Shown here piece after piece: positions 1-13,900 of a stretch of DNA of 64,000 bases. Both the position numbers and the translations under genes were made by a program. This stretch comes from Tubiluchus corallicola (Eukaryota > Priapulida > Priapulimorpha > Priapulimorphida > Tubiluchidae), in the NCBI GenBank assembly GCA_030141605.1, contig JAQGDQ010000047.1, positions 680,001 through 744,000 of the forward strand, written 5' to 3'. A model generated the notes under the pieces. That model was not told the origin of the DNA. It did no database searches and saw nothing but the letters and a program-made list of their open reading frames with translations. Each line of letters begins with the position of its first letter. Positions within the stretch are counted from its first letter, which is position 1.

Positions 1-280
1 GTTTTACACACAAACGAGAACCCAGATCTAATAAGCAGAGAAACGCAAATGACGTTTGTAACGTAGCTTTTAAACAGTATTCAAAAACTACCAAAAGCTT
101 TGACAATTTCATTTTTTCGCATAAAGAGGAGGGAAAACAGTTTGGCGTCAGTTTATCGTAGTGAGGTTGCGTCATAACAATATTTGTTGTCTGGCATCAC
201 AATTTGTTGCCATTAACGTTGTTGTCATAGTGAAAGAATACTTAACAAAAAGTTACCAGAGAGAGCAAAACATAGCAAGA
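1..280 (+). promoter_or_regulatory. 5' UTR/promoter region of STK17
   Basis: Lies directly before the kinase start codon. No TATA box or other clear core element recognised; the transcription start cannot be placed. The frame is open from 161 but with no ATG before 281. Confidence 0.4.
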
Positions 281-429
281 ATGTCGGCGCTTACTTGCAA
301 GATGAGGGCAAATTTACAAAATGGGAATGTTATTCATCACACACCTGGCATGATTGCTGACAGATTTGCAAGCTGCATCAGAACAGAACCGTTCACAAGT
401 ATCTATACCGTTGAAGGTGACATTGCAAG
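281..429 (+). CDS. STK17: STK17 exon 1
   Basis: Encodes residues 1-49 plus two bases of Arg50. The ATG at 281 has A at -3 and is the first ATG in this frame; the open frame continues upstream to 161 without another ATG. The RTEPF and [10 protein letters not shown] segments align with the RTEPF-YSL region just before the kinase domain of vertebrate STK17. The donor is CAAG/GTAAGAA. Confidence 0.85.
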
Positions 430-3400
430 GTAAGAACTTTAAGAGTTTGTCATTGACATATAATAACAGTAAATTTATGTGTTTTTCACTTGTAATCATA
501 AAAGATTGTTAAATTCGATGTTTTTAAATTAATTTTAATGTTTGTTATTATGAAAAAATATTCCGTAGCATAATATCATGCTAATATTATACATGATAAT
601 ATCTGTATAATATCATACTATAGCGGGTATGGAAGTCTCGAACATTTGTTATTTTGTTAATTGTAATGCTATGACAAGTTGATTAATTTGCTAACTCAGA
701 AAGCAACTTAAGTCTACTCGGCGTTTGTTTATAAAACATTAAATTTCATGCTTCATGTCAGTTCACGTTAGCCCTCAAAAGGCCTATAGTTTAGGCTTCG
801 AACAGACATAATTACTTTTACTGATTCTGTATCAGATTACAAATAATTAAAACGGGTAGGTTTTACTGCGATTGCATTTCCTGTATTTTGATCAGTGCCG
901 TACCCGCAGAGTTTTAATTAGTTCTCGTAATTGGCTACTCAAAAGCGGTTTTCTTCCATGCTTGGGTAATGTAATTACTGATGATTAAAACGTGCTGGTA
1001 CTGTGACGTGCAATGCACCGTTCGAGTTTGCTCAACGGTGGTAATTGCAGTCGTTAAACATGGTTTTTGGTCTAGATTCTTTTTGCTTCGATCACTTTGA
1101 TGTTTCAAAAAATGCATAGCTTTGCTAGAACTTTAATACAATAATCGCTAGTACAACAATAAATATTGGAACATTAATGTTGCATATTTACGAGGTTTAG
1201 TATGTTGCTAGATTGCGGTGTGAAAAATTCTAGAAAGGAAAAGCTGCCTTCCACAGTGCTTAGGATGAAATATCTAATTTCAATCTTTTAAATATAGGTA
1301 ACTTTTATTTAAAAAAGGAGAACATTTCAAGGCACATGTGTTTTCTTTTAAAAACATGTTCTACATTGAGATTTGATACATTAATTAAAATGCCTACAAC
1401 TTTTTTGTATGTCTGCTGAAAAAAATGGAAATCGTGCTTTGTTGGTTAGCGAAAAATAGTAAGCTAGTTTTTTGTTGCTTGTTACCAATGATGTTATCAT
1501 GTATGCGTGCATACCAGTGAAAGAGAAATTTTGTCTAATTATTTTCACAAATAGGCACATGACTTAAAAGCACATCTTAGCCTAAACGTTTTGCTACGGT
1601 TGCGTTGTTGGAAGTTAATCAGTGTCATGATTGGTCAGCATATTATGACTGCATGACTGCCAATGAAAACGTTTTGTTCTTGGCTCCACGCACCATGCAC
1701 TTATTACACATATGTATATATCCAAAACGTCTTCGCATTTTCTCGACTTATACTTTTCAAGTTGATATTTTATTATCACATTGTATGTATTAATACGCAA
1801 ACGCAGCTGTGTATCAGCAGTTTGACTGCAAACATAAGCATGCTTCTACTCTGCATCATATAATTGTTTCTGCGTTACTTGCATGTTCTAGTTGCCACTG
1901 TTTGCCAACCATTCACCCCATACCGAGCGTAGTGTTACTTCGGCCTGCTCGTAAGCGATGGATTTAAAGCTTGTCTAGGAAAACCATAGGGAAAAACTGA
2001 ACTGCGAGCACTGCACCACTCTGTGCTTTATTTACTATACAGTATAATGAGCTTAGTGTTACTCATAACCCGAAAACAGAAACGAAAGATCTTTTTCTAA
2101 TTGAAAGCCGTGGGCTGGTTGAAGTTGAACATGTACGCATGCTTAGCTTATGTTTCAAACCTTTTGAATGTGAATTTGTATAGGAAAAAATATAAATGAT
2201 AATTATTCTAGATGTAGGGAATGCCTTTGTAAGCGCGCATGTAGGGTATTAGTAATTTCTAAAGCGCCTACTTAGTTTTTGTTAGAGTTATATAAGCAGG
2301 CAGTAATAACTAATAACAGCTCCATATGGACTTATTCAGCAAGTGATTGTTCAAATATTAGGTATTTTTAAGCGGGATTTATATTGCAGTTTCTATGTAA
2401 AAGGCTTGACAAATATGAAAGGTAACAGCTACGCCTGCCCTACACAAACTTGTTATTATTTTAAAAAGCCTAGATGAGTAAATGCAATTGCAAACTATTT
2501 ATCGATTTCATTTTTTTATCAAGATCGACCCCAAATAAGATATGCGGCAACTCAGTGTGACAACAGCGGCTAAAAATTAAGAATAAAAATACAGAAAACC
2601 ATAATTGTTATTACTGTTTTTAGTGAGAGAAAATACCTGTTGATATTCTTTATGCAAATGCGGTTGTAATTAGCAAAAAATAAGTTTCTGTTAAAGAATT
2701 GCAGAGATGAGAAACAAAATGGAAAAATTATGTGATTGGGAATTAAAGTGAACTGAAAGTTAAGCATGCCTTTCAGTGATAAAATGATAATGTCTTCTTA
2801 CTCTGAACTGCACTTTGATTAGTTTGATATTTCTCAGGTGCTGTCCTCGCAGATATTTTAACAAATATTAACCTGTTTCCTAGGGAAAAATAGCCTTACA
2901 TCTAAGCGAAATGTGCACGCGTCTGTTCACATGATTCGGTGGGAGAGAATGAGGAGAAATCTAATGCTTCTACATCTGCTTCGAAGGAGTTGAATCTCCA
3001 CAGTTTATCCAATTATTATTGCAGATTATTTGCACGTAAATTAGAGCGCGAAACTTTTTTTCAATCGGCGCATTAGTTTTTGCGGAAGCCATGTAAATTA
3101 TTGTTCCAGATAGCTTTCGTGTATCTGAGTTTCTTGACTTCGAATAACGGGACTTCGAGATCGAATAAAATTTTTTGTTGAAATTTATGATATGAATTCA
3201 CGGAGATTTGACGTGAAAGCGTATAGTGTTATGTCACAGTGCTAAAATATTGTATGGGCATAAATATGAGATTTTCCTTTAATAAGTTTAGATATTTTAG
3301 TTTTGTGCTTTAGGTGCGCTGGTGCCGGGTTTTTGCCTAGTTGCATCCGGCATGCTGTTGGTTCAGGTCGCCTGGTTTGATTATTGAATGGTTACTAGTT

Positions 3401-6400
3401 GCTTGGTTGGGTGGAGGTGTTGACGGACGGAAGGTTAGTTAGGTTATGGTGGTAGAGTGGATGAATGGATGGAAAGTGTCATGGCTTATTGGACTGGAGA
3501 TGCATGGCGACATGTTTGTTCAACAAGCAAAATCACCCGTGCGCACTTACAGCGTTTTGGCTTTGGAAACCATTAAAATTGTGAATATCTGAATGTCTTT
3601 ATTTCCTTTTTGCGATTTAAACCAAGTTTCATTAATTCTTGATATCCTATCGCACAAAACACAATTTGGGTGTTTTTTCACTTTTTCACTTCCAAGGGCT
3701 AAAACGCATTAAACGATCGATCGTTTCCACCAATTATTTGTTAGTTTGTGGAAATTCTGGGAGTTCCCATTATTTTGCAGTGTGGAATAGACTAACCTTA
3801 CGCCGTTTAATGGAAACTGGGAACTGTCTGCATCTATGAGATTGACAAGTTACTTTACCTTATTTTTACTGAATTCCTATTTTCGAAAATCAATTAAACA
3901 ATAACCCAAACCAATAAGCCATTGCTCCGTTTGCCATGCATTTGTTATGTCAACTTGTCAAGTGCATAGCATCATAATCTGTTTCATAATAAGAAAGAAG
4001 TAGGTGAACTTTGTTTGGGACAATGGGACCAGCACTTGGTTTCGCATACATATAGGCGGTTCCTCTGTCACACAGTTTCTAATGAATGGAGCTACACTGT
4101 AAAACATCTAATTCGGAGGGCGTTTGGAATTTATATGGCCGTCAATAAAAGAATATTTCACTGTGAATTGGGCACTGGCTGTAGTTAGCTACCGGTAGAG
4201 CACAATGGTGATGTTGAAATCACCTCATTGATATTTTAGGAATGCCGACTGGGACATCAACTTTGGTGTCAGTTTCTTAATAGCCGTTTATAGCAGTGGC
4301 ATATGACTTGAACCGGTATTGGCCTCCTGTGTGACCTTTCACCTGCTAATATAGCTATTACCTTTCATTTCCACTTGTAATAACTGTAATACTTTATTTC
4401 GTTTGATGACCCCTTAATTTCTTCTGAACGTTATCGGAAATCATAGCATTGATGCTGCTATACTAATAATTAAAGGAGTCTGAAAAGTACCCCCTTTCCA
4501 AATTTATTTTTAGTACGTTTTCACATGTTTAAATTCCCGGAACTCACGTGTATTAATACCCAGTGCCTTGATTAACACCCACGTTGTCTGGTGTGTGGAA
4601 GAATGGTTTTCCGCTGAATTCAGAGTTCGCTTGCAATAGACGGCTAACGTTTTCTTTAGAGGTTCTGGAAATCTAAAGTGCTCATGCACGTAAACATCTT
4701 TATTCCTTTCTTATGGAGTTCACTGATTTAAATCCGGACAAAGAAACCTTTGAAAAGTATAGGTGTTACCAAATTAGATACTGCTTCCTTAAGACCTTAC
4801 ACGGCAGACCTGTGTTCACTCGTCGCCCACGGAGTCTTTAATTCAAACTCGTCTTGTTGACTCGGCACCAATTGTACGGTGTATCACCTGCTTTCTAGAT
4901 GACTCATAAGGTCAACCCCAATTTAGGGGCGAAATCTCCAAGCTCCATGCTAGATCAGCTGCTATAGACGCTTTCAATCTTTGAGCTGTATTATTTAAAT
5001 TTAATTGCTTAACTATTTAAAACTTGCCAAATATTTGCCAAGCCTAACTCTGTATCCTCACTGTGTGGTTTATGGATGCTGTTCCACATAGTGTATTTAT
5101 AAACCATATGTCATCTTTCTATTTTATTGTTGTAACAGGAGTTTCAGCTCAATTTGCCAGTTGTAAAATAAAAATTCCTGCCATCTCCATTTGGGCTCAG
5201 TCGCCGTTTCCTGAATGAAAGAGTGCATGGGAGGGTAATTACGTGCAGGACGTATACAGTATCTAGGTTTATAAGGATCTAAAACGTTTAGCTGTGTAAC
5301 TCTATAGCTCCTACCGCTTACACATTTTATTAGATCACAACTTCGTAAAATTTAAGCCGAAATAGGTCGTCGAGGTTCGTTTTCCGGATTTTCAACTCAT
5401 TCTCTATTATCCCCACCTGCTGTGTTGCCCACCACTTTAGAACTAGGCACATACGCTTTGTCCGAGATTTGAATGTTATTCAGAAAACCCGAATTGCATG
5501 CTTCACGTCTATAGAGGGTCCTTACAAAATGAACTAAGTCTGGAGCTTTACTTTTCGGGAACTTTTTGACCTAACACACAATTTCATGTCTTATTGAAGT
5601 ACCGTAGTTTATGCAATCATTTCAGAAGTGCCTCAGTTGGAGATTAGAAGATAGATCAAACGCTGTGTGCAAAAACTGTTATTCCCAATTGATCAGTGAA
5701 TTACATCAAACAGCTCCCAGGTTTTCGATGTTCAGCATTGCCCGTCTAATTACTCACGGGAGTAGTTTAATAGCGAGACTGGGCGTGTCAGGAGTTGGGC
5801 CATTTAACTACATGAGCTATGTAAAATTTGACTTTTTGCTTAATATGCAGCAGGTTGTGCTAGCATACCAATTTTTTATGACTTTATAATTTTGGCCTTG
5901 TTACGGTAGCCTCTTCAAAATGCTTGCGAGTGCATTTTTTGGACACACCTACCTCCATTTCAGTACTCCTTTTCAAAAACTATGAAGAGTTCATTTAAAT
6001 AACTTTGCATTCGTTATTATACTCATAAAGGAACATTCTAACTTTGAGCAAAATCTGAGATGGTGAGGTAGTCCCGAAGTGTAATGTTGGTTGCTTTCAC
6101 GTGGAATGACTCTATAATGCTATATAGTGGACTTTGACATAAAAAAGACAAAATAATTACAGTAACTGTTTCTCTTAGCTATTTACATCGTGCCAATTTC
6201 TTTTTGCGGCAAATGCATTTGCTCAGTGTAAAACCAGCTTTACTGTGTTTTTAATATCAGTATTTACTGTTTTATCTGACATGTAAACTTCCTTGTCACT
6301 CTGTCATTCTTGATGAATCTTCTTTAATCCGCGTAGAATGTCAACTATATTATCTCACAATGAGTAATTTTGGTCAAACAAGCATTTCGATTTCATATCT

Positions 6401-7900
6401 CTACACTGCACCTGCGAATAAGTACACCTTGACCAACTTCTGGAACTAGATCAGGCGCGTTGAGCAGAGTCCTCAGCAAGTCCACTGTCGACAAACATTG
6501 GTTGTTAATTGGGAGATAACAAACACGTAAGCCTCTGAGTTAATGCGTTTTTTTTATCTTAAATGAGTCGGCTAGTTTATGTATCATTCGTAATGGGCGC
6601 GCAATCAACGTTTGCATGTACAGTAATTGCATTTCAAAAAAGACATTATAATAATTATCCGTACATCTTCGTTAAAATGGGACATGTAGCAAGAAAAAAG
6701 CTATGGTGACATTGGCTATACGTGGTTAACTTGTCGTTATTAATAAGTACCTACAATGGTAGCAACAGGCGCACAATTAGATTTACCATTCCAGTTAGTC
6801 ACACGTAGCAATATATACAGCCATTATTGTACTAAATCAATCGGATAATTAGAAGTGTATTATGAATGATATACGCCTTGTTTTTCTTTCTTGCTGACTT
6901 AATGACCCTCTGTAATCAGTGCCTCTGATCGTCTGATGACTCATTGTGTCCATATGGCACAGTGTTTATGAAAAATGTAATAACATTTTACCCCTCTAAG
7001 TATTATATAACTCATGTATTATGCAACATTCAATTTTACGTTAATGTGTATGTTTCTACTAAATATTACGTAATTAAAATTTAAGCCAAGGATGCTATTA
7101 ATTTGTTAAATCTCTACTTAAGCCCCCTAGCACAAGCAATTATTTTATTGCCATTTGTGCAGTCTGTATTCCGCAAAAACGTTCTTGGTGAAGAAGAGGC
7201 TTACTTCACTGATAGAAATAGTTTCATAAATGAACTTTCAACATTAGTTCTTATTTTTGCATAAAGATTTGCCTGGAAGTTAAAAAAGATCTACATTAAT
7301 GTGTTTTAGCTCGTTAGTTTCTGCACTAAATCACTTCTTCATCAATTCGCCCTTCAAGGTCAGAGTCCCTGTGGCTAACAAACAGTTAACCTGAACAACT
7401 GAGCAAAGAAACATGTAAGTAGGTAACTTGTATGTAGAAGAAGCCGATGAGTAGAGTCGAGTGAACCAAAAATCGTGGGCTGATGTTACAAATGTAACTC
7501 ATGCATGTCCTTTTGCTCTTCGAAATTCCTTTATGAATGAGCTGTCATGCTTGCGGCTGTTGGGGCGACAGAGGAATTTAGAAGCCACTTCCCGCGTTGG
7601 ATTTATTGTTTGCTACTGTGTGTCGGTGCCACTTCGTATATCTTCTGAATATCTCTTTTCATCAGCTGCCATACCATTAATTACTTACATGATATCTGGA
7701 GATACTGGAAGTTCACAATGAAGGCGTTGTCGTGATTGAAAATATGAATGAACTTTTTCGATTGTTCCTCAAAAAATAACAATCTTGAGATTTTGAAGAA
7801 CGCTGCTGTTTTTTAATAACATTCGCTTTAGCTCGCATTAAATTGTCCTCACCTCAGTTACGTTCTCAGATTTTCAGTCAGGTTTGTAGCTAAGTTGTTT

Positions 7901-7937
<37 letters not shown>

Positions 7938-10900
7938 GTGTATATGTATATATATATATACATATAACTATGTGTATATATATATATATATACACACATA
8001 AAAGAACTTATATGTATATACATATATACATAAAATACACATATACATATAAAAGAACTTGACTGAACCTGACTGAAAATCTGAGAACGTAACAGAGGTG
8101 AGGACAATTTAATGCGAACTAAAGCGAATGTTACTAAAAACAGCTGCGTTCTTCAAAATCTTAAAATTGTCATTTTTTGAGGAACAATCGAAAAAGTTCA
8201 TTCATATTTTCAATCATATATATATAAAGTTTGATAACGTGTACAATCACATATAATTATTATATACCATTGATTCATAAACTTTGGAATATAATATTCA
8301 TGCTTATTTATGACATACTTGTACATACCATTATACCGTTTATATATACAGACGTTTTGTCAAATTTTGTATGTCTAAAAATAAGAGGCTCTCGCCATGA
8401 CTATAATGCGCCTGCGATCACGGAAGCAAAGGGGAGAGTTGGGTTTGTTTGTTGAATCCACAATGTATTTAGTGGCTAGTTAAGGTAATTACAAATGATT
8501 TTTGAGCCTTGTCAAAGGCTTACACATCTTAACATTGGGGCTGGTAGGCAATTGTGCATTTCATCTTTCTTAGTTTAACACCTAAGGTTCACAGTAAAAT
8601 GTTTAGTTGGTTAAGAAAGAGAATGAGAATTGAAGAGATCAATTGTTGGGTCATCGTTACATCAACAGTGAAGAAAACTTGGGCCACTCACACTGTGCGT
8701 TAATACCCTCCCTTTCATCTCTATTATTGTTTCTAGAAAGTGGAATTAAATAGACGTATTGTTACCACGTTGTGGGGTTAGTCTGAAGTGGCTTGTTTTC
8801 TATATTAGCCTATCTTGATTTCAGTGGAGAAGTGAAAGTTCAGGGAATCTTGGTGAAATAGAGCATTATGAAAAGGGTTTGCCATTGTGTCAGGCCTGTT
8901 CACTGGAACAGAATTAATGGAACGGATTTACTTTCTCATGCCAAGGTTCTCTAATCAGATGTTACGATTCGCTTTTACATTATTAGGTCCATCGCTAGGT
9001 TTGCTGTACAAAGAATCTGCGTGTTTGTCTACCAGGCCTTCGTGTCAATGCCAATACGACCAGAATCACCAGCTGCGTGTTGTGGCGCACCAACCTTTGT
9101 CACTGTTCATGATCAATACCACACACTCTTCCCACAAACGTGTAGGGATGCACATCACATGTTCATGTAGCTAGTTTTGAGAATAAACAACTATTGTTTA
9201 GTTTTAGAAGCCCATCGTTCATTCGATCCAGTCCGCGTTTCATCACAAATGCTGGTAACTTTATCTCATCCTCAGTTTGCAGAGCTGAAGAATATAAGTT
9301 TGGCTAATTATCATCATTACCACCCAGCTTATATTCTGAAAGGTCAAACGTTTTATTTTCTTATTCCTCGTTGGTACTGTTCTATCCACGTTGTGCATTT
9401 TTCCTGCTCTGACTTTTTAGGAACCCTTAGTAAACATAGGTTTGAAGGAAATTTAAGGTTATTCTGTTAAAAAGACCGTGTGCCCTGCAATCAAATGTAT
9501 ACAGCTTTGGCTAGTCGCTATACACAAACAAGTGTGTACTGTTATTTCATTAGATTTTATTATTAAAGATCAATTACATCCAATCTCATGCATTTGTAAT
9601 TTCACAGAGGTGCAATGAAATTTTCTCAAACATGCATTTTCATTTACAACAACGCTACCTTGTTTTTCCTGCCACAACTACAGACGTTGAACAGTCTGGA
9701 CATTCTTGGAATTCTTCAAAATAATGAATATAGTTATTGAAATAATTCTGACATTGCGTGCGTTGTTCTGCAGTAATTTCTTTGGTGTTATAAAGTATGT
9801 CACAAAGGCTATTCATCCGCTATAGTAAACAATTTCTGTTATGCAGTCAGGCAGTAATTATAAAAATCGATACAATCTTTTTTCAATTAAGTTCCGTTCA
9901 ATAAAAAGTAGTGTCGTGAGCAATGAACGTGAGGTGCATTTTACAGCTTTCTAGCTAGATATTGCAAATGCATTAAAAGCACTGACTTTCAAAAACGGAG
10001 TTTGATCGAAAATTACGGATTCGGCGTTGGGGGAGGGGGGAACTGTCAAAGATCTGGGACTTATTTATTATTTATTTATTTTAGTTTATTTTACATATTA
10101 TGATCATTAACAGTTTTCTTTGAGTAGGATCTAATATTGAGTGTATTAGTAACAATTATACATTAGCAAGTTTCGCAGAATTCACCGAGTATCGTAAATG
10201 ATTCGCAATTAAACTCTAGAAACACTACGTCGGTTTTCGGTTAGCCTAGTTTTGACAAGAGTGCGAAGGAGCAATGGCCGGTAGAATCCTGTATTGTCTT
10301 TCCTGACTTGTAAGATTTCAGATAAGAAAGTTTAGTTTAGAAAGTTTAATAAAGAGATGGTGTATCGTGGGATCTTCTCCCATACGCAGCGAGCTGTTAA
10401 TTTAATGAAAAAATAATACCCGTTTATTGAAAAGGGAAGATGAGATGAATGAAGAAGCGCTTCGATGAAGTGGGGCATATGTGTAGCGAGTGCTTCTGGT
10501 CGATGCGTGCATAAATGAATGGCTAATGTGATTTATTAATGCACGAACAATAACATCTGGGTAGGTTTGCAAATCTGAACAAAGAAACTCTTTCCCATTA
10601 TCAGTGGATTTAATGCTCAGAATTAATTGCTTTGACGAGCGTCTAAAAGTGACCACTGACCGACATGCACGATTGATTTTTGCAGATGAAGTACTGTATC
10701 ATTGTCTGAATTGCAATAACTGTAATAACCGAAGCTATCAGTTTGGCGTGTGGATAGCAACGGCTCCTTTGCAGTGATTAATAATAGTAACTACTGCAAT
10801 ATAATTGCTGCAAGTAATAAATGCGTATAACGGAGTGATACACTCTGATTTCTAGACCTTGTCCAGCTAGTTCTAGTTTCCAGCCGTCAATAACTTTCAC

Positions 10901-13900
10901 CGGATGTTACTTGTCTTGATTGATGACGGTTTTGCATCACTGCGTTATTAAGAGAGTGCAATCTTCATTATCATTATGTTGCAGCTCGTTACTTTGTCCA
11001 AACTCCAGTATTGTAGGGGTAAATTTTGCACGTGCCTTCATGTCACCTTGGCAAATTTATGAAATACCAGAAGTATATATGTCTTATGTCTTTTGATAAT
11101 TGGTAATCGAAATTAAAATTCAGAATTTTGATTTTGTAATTTAAAATGCTGTGTTTTTCTAAGAAAATACATATTTTAAGGATATAATGCTGACGTGTCT
11201 TAGTTACGTAATCCTTAATATTTAGCAAAGCGAAGAACTATTTTCTGTATTGCAGATTTTGATCGTCTTATGTTATTGACTTATTGTTATTAAAATAAAA
11301 TGTCATTGGTCATCAATTTTGAATAAATATAGTTATTTTGTTCATACGTAACTACAACGATTCACTAGCGCCCTTTCAGCTGTTTAATTGCTCAAATTAC
11401 ACGTATATGTAATATGATTTTAATCGATATCCCTATAATCATCAAATGGCGAAATCGTGACTCATCATTGTAAAGATAATCTTATGTACATTAAGTCTTT
11501 ATTATTTATTTATAAAGTTAATAGTGGCGCTATCCAACGCCCTTTACAGCTATTGCTATATAAGTCTGTGCATTATAAAGATAAGTAGGGTTTGCTAATA
11601 TTTATAATAACTGTAATAATATTAACGCAATTACCAAGTATTACTCACGAAATAATATAAGCATTAGCAATTTTCAATTTGAGTAACCTACATTACCGTA
11701 GTTAGTAAAATAGTAAATAGCTTGAAATATTTGACTTTTCATGTAGGTTTGAATTAATTCCTGCAAACACAGTTTTAAAATTTTGATTAACCTACTTTTT
11801 AATACGCGTTAAAGCAGAAAAATACAAATAAAATAGTATATGCGGGCCGGTTATTGTAGTTATCAGTGTACGGATATATAGGTAGTGTCGACTATAGGGA
11901 CAGAATGTATATTATAATATTTTTGCATTTTTGTAGCCTACATCCAGGTGAAAGGCTTCAATTATGCCGCTTTTGTGTGGTCTTCCCTATATAAACTTTT
12001 CAGTATATTCATATGTACATACATATGCAGATGGGGCATGTGCGCTGATTTGGGTCACAATGCCGAAATAGCTCATTAATCCCTTATAATCCAATCTGAA
12101 TCCTGATTAAAGCTGAATCAGATTCGCGATTATCCGCTCAAGTACTCTGCGTACGATTTTAGTAAGTATAGATGTTTAACTCCTTGACATATTATCAGAC
12201 GTCCGCTTGGCGCTTTAAATAATATTATATAATATTTAGAAATTACCTGCGTTGTTATTGTCCCTTTGCGTCTACGTTAGGGGCTCCTTATGCGACAAAC
12301 TGTTCAGATTATGTGCCTATTTTGCCAATTGCTGTGAACCTTATACCTTTAACGAAACTGAATGCCATATGAGACAAACTTGTGGCGTTTGTATAAAGAT
12401 TAAGAACTTTGATAAAGTTATTTGGGCTGTTATATTTAACAAAGTTCTCATGTTGGTGTCTCCGAGTCAACAAGAGGAGGTTTTTGCTAAGAAATGTGGC
12501 GGCAGCCATTGCTTCGGCGCTGCTCAAATTACTCAAGTCTATACATTGTTTAGCTTTTTCAGGAATGGTAGTCGCCCTGGTTCATAATTTATGTTAGACG
12601 TCGAGTACTACGCATGTGTAGTTTGACTACAATCTTCAAAGCAAGTTGTTTATTGTCTTTCACATGTTTTGTAAATATATATTTTTGGGAAGTGCCTCTG
12701 CTTAAATCTGAAGTACTTTGAAGGTCATATTAAAGTAAGGTGGTGTAGCCATATTGCAATTTTATAAATGAACTGAAGAGATTAAAAGAGATTTGTTGAG
12801 ATTAATAATAACAACACCAGTCAAAGTTTTTTGTTCTTTTGAAAGAAGCGCTTACAAGTGTCCGTAGACATACCCGCTAATTGCGCTTGCGCCAATCAGA
12901 CATCTGCTTAAGCCAATCAGCTCGAGATATTTTTAACGTGTTCCTAGTTGTTTAAACTAGACACCAAAGTTTAGTAAGATGTTTGTGGGCTCAAAACTGC
13001 ACTTTTCTGTTACGTGCTTACTTACAACGGGTGAATCCCATGAGCAGTATGGCAGATGAAACTTCCCCGAATGCGTATTGAACCCTGCAGTCACTGAGCA
13101 GGCTCGGCGTTGCTTAGCTCCGGTACTAAGTATTCGCTACTAAGTACTTAATCACTCAGCTGTTCACTCCTTCCCACACAGAACACTTGAATACTTATTG
13201 TCTTAATTTTAAAGTCTAACTTCAGTATTAAAATTTTGATATTTCTATGCTTTGAAATAATGAATTGAATAACATGCCTTTTATTTTGCGCAGTATTGAA
13301 CGAAAAATTACCCGTTAAAGCTTCTACTTACACTTCTGTAATATTTCGAGGCCTTTTTATAGTCTGAATAAATTTACATCCGTTGAGCTCACAAGCTGAT
13401 GCATTGTTCATGCGAAAAATTTAACTATATGTATAATCCGTATAAACTTTCAACAAATTCAGTGACATTTCTATCTAGATTAACAGGTGCCAGGTGAGAT
13501 GTGAATTTGTTTATCAAAAAGTCGACAAGGCTGCAGCCTAATGGAATCTAACCCATATTATAGAGACAGGGCCTTGTGCTAAAGATTTGATGCTCAGCCG
13601 AGATTAGAGACTGTAATTAGGTTATGGTAAATCGTGTACTCAACATTCCGCAAGTATGAGTCATGCAGGTGTTTCGCTGCGGTTTTGGAAACCGCACATT
13701 CAGCGTGCAGTTTACTACAGAACTACAATAATTAATAGAATGTAATGTCATTTCATTGGGTGCGCACAGTGAGAGATTCTCCAGTCTCAGCCTTGGTTGA
13801 TCTGAACCCAAACTGTTGCTATTGTTCTCACAAACAAGTGGCACTCCTTAGGCATTTAATGATTTTTATGGGTGCGAAATGGATTATACGCGAATACTCT

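Noticed and set aside
161-280. Upstream extension of kinase exon 1
   Set aside because: Frame is open but has no ATG before 281, so it is treated as 5' UTR.
4165-4215. tRNA-like D-arm (TAGCTACCGGTAGAGCA)
   Set aside because: No matching anticodon stem, T-arm or box B follows.
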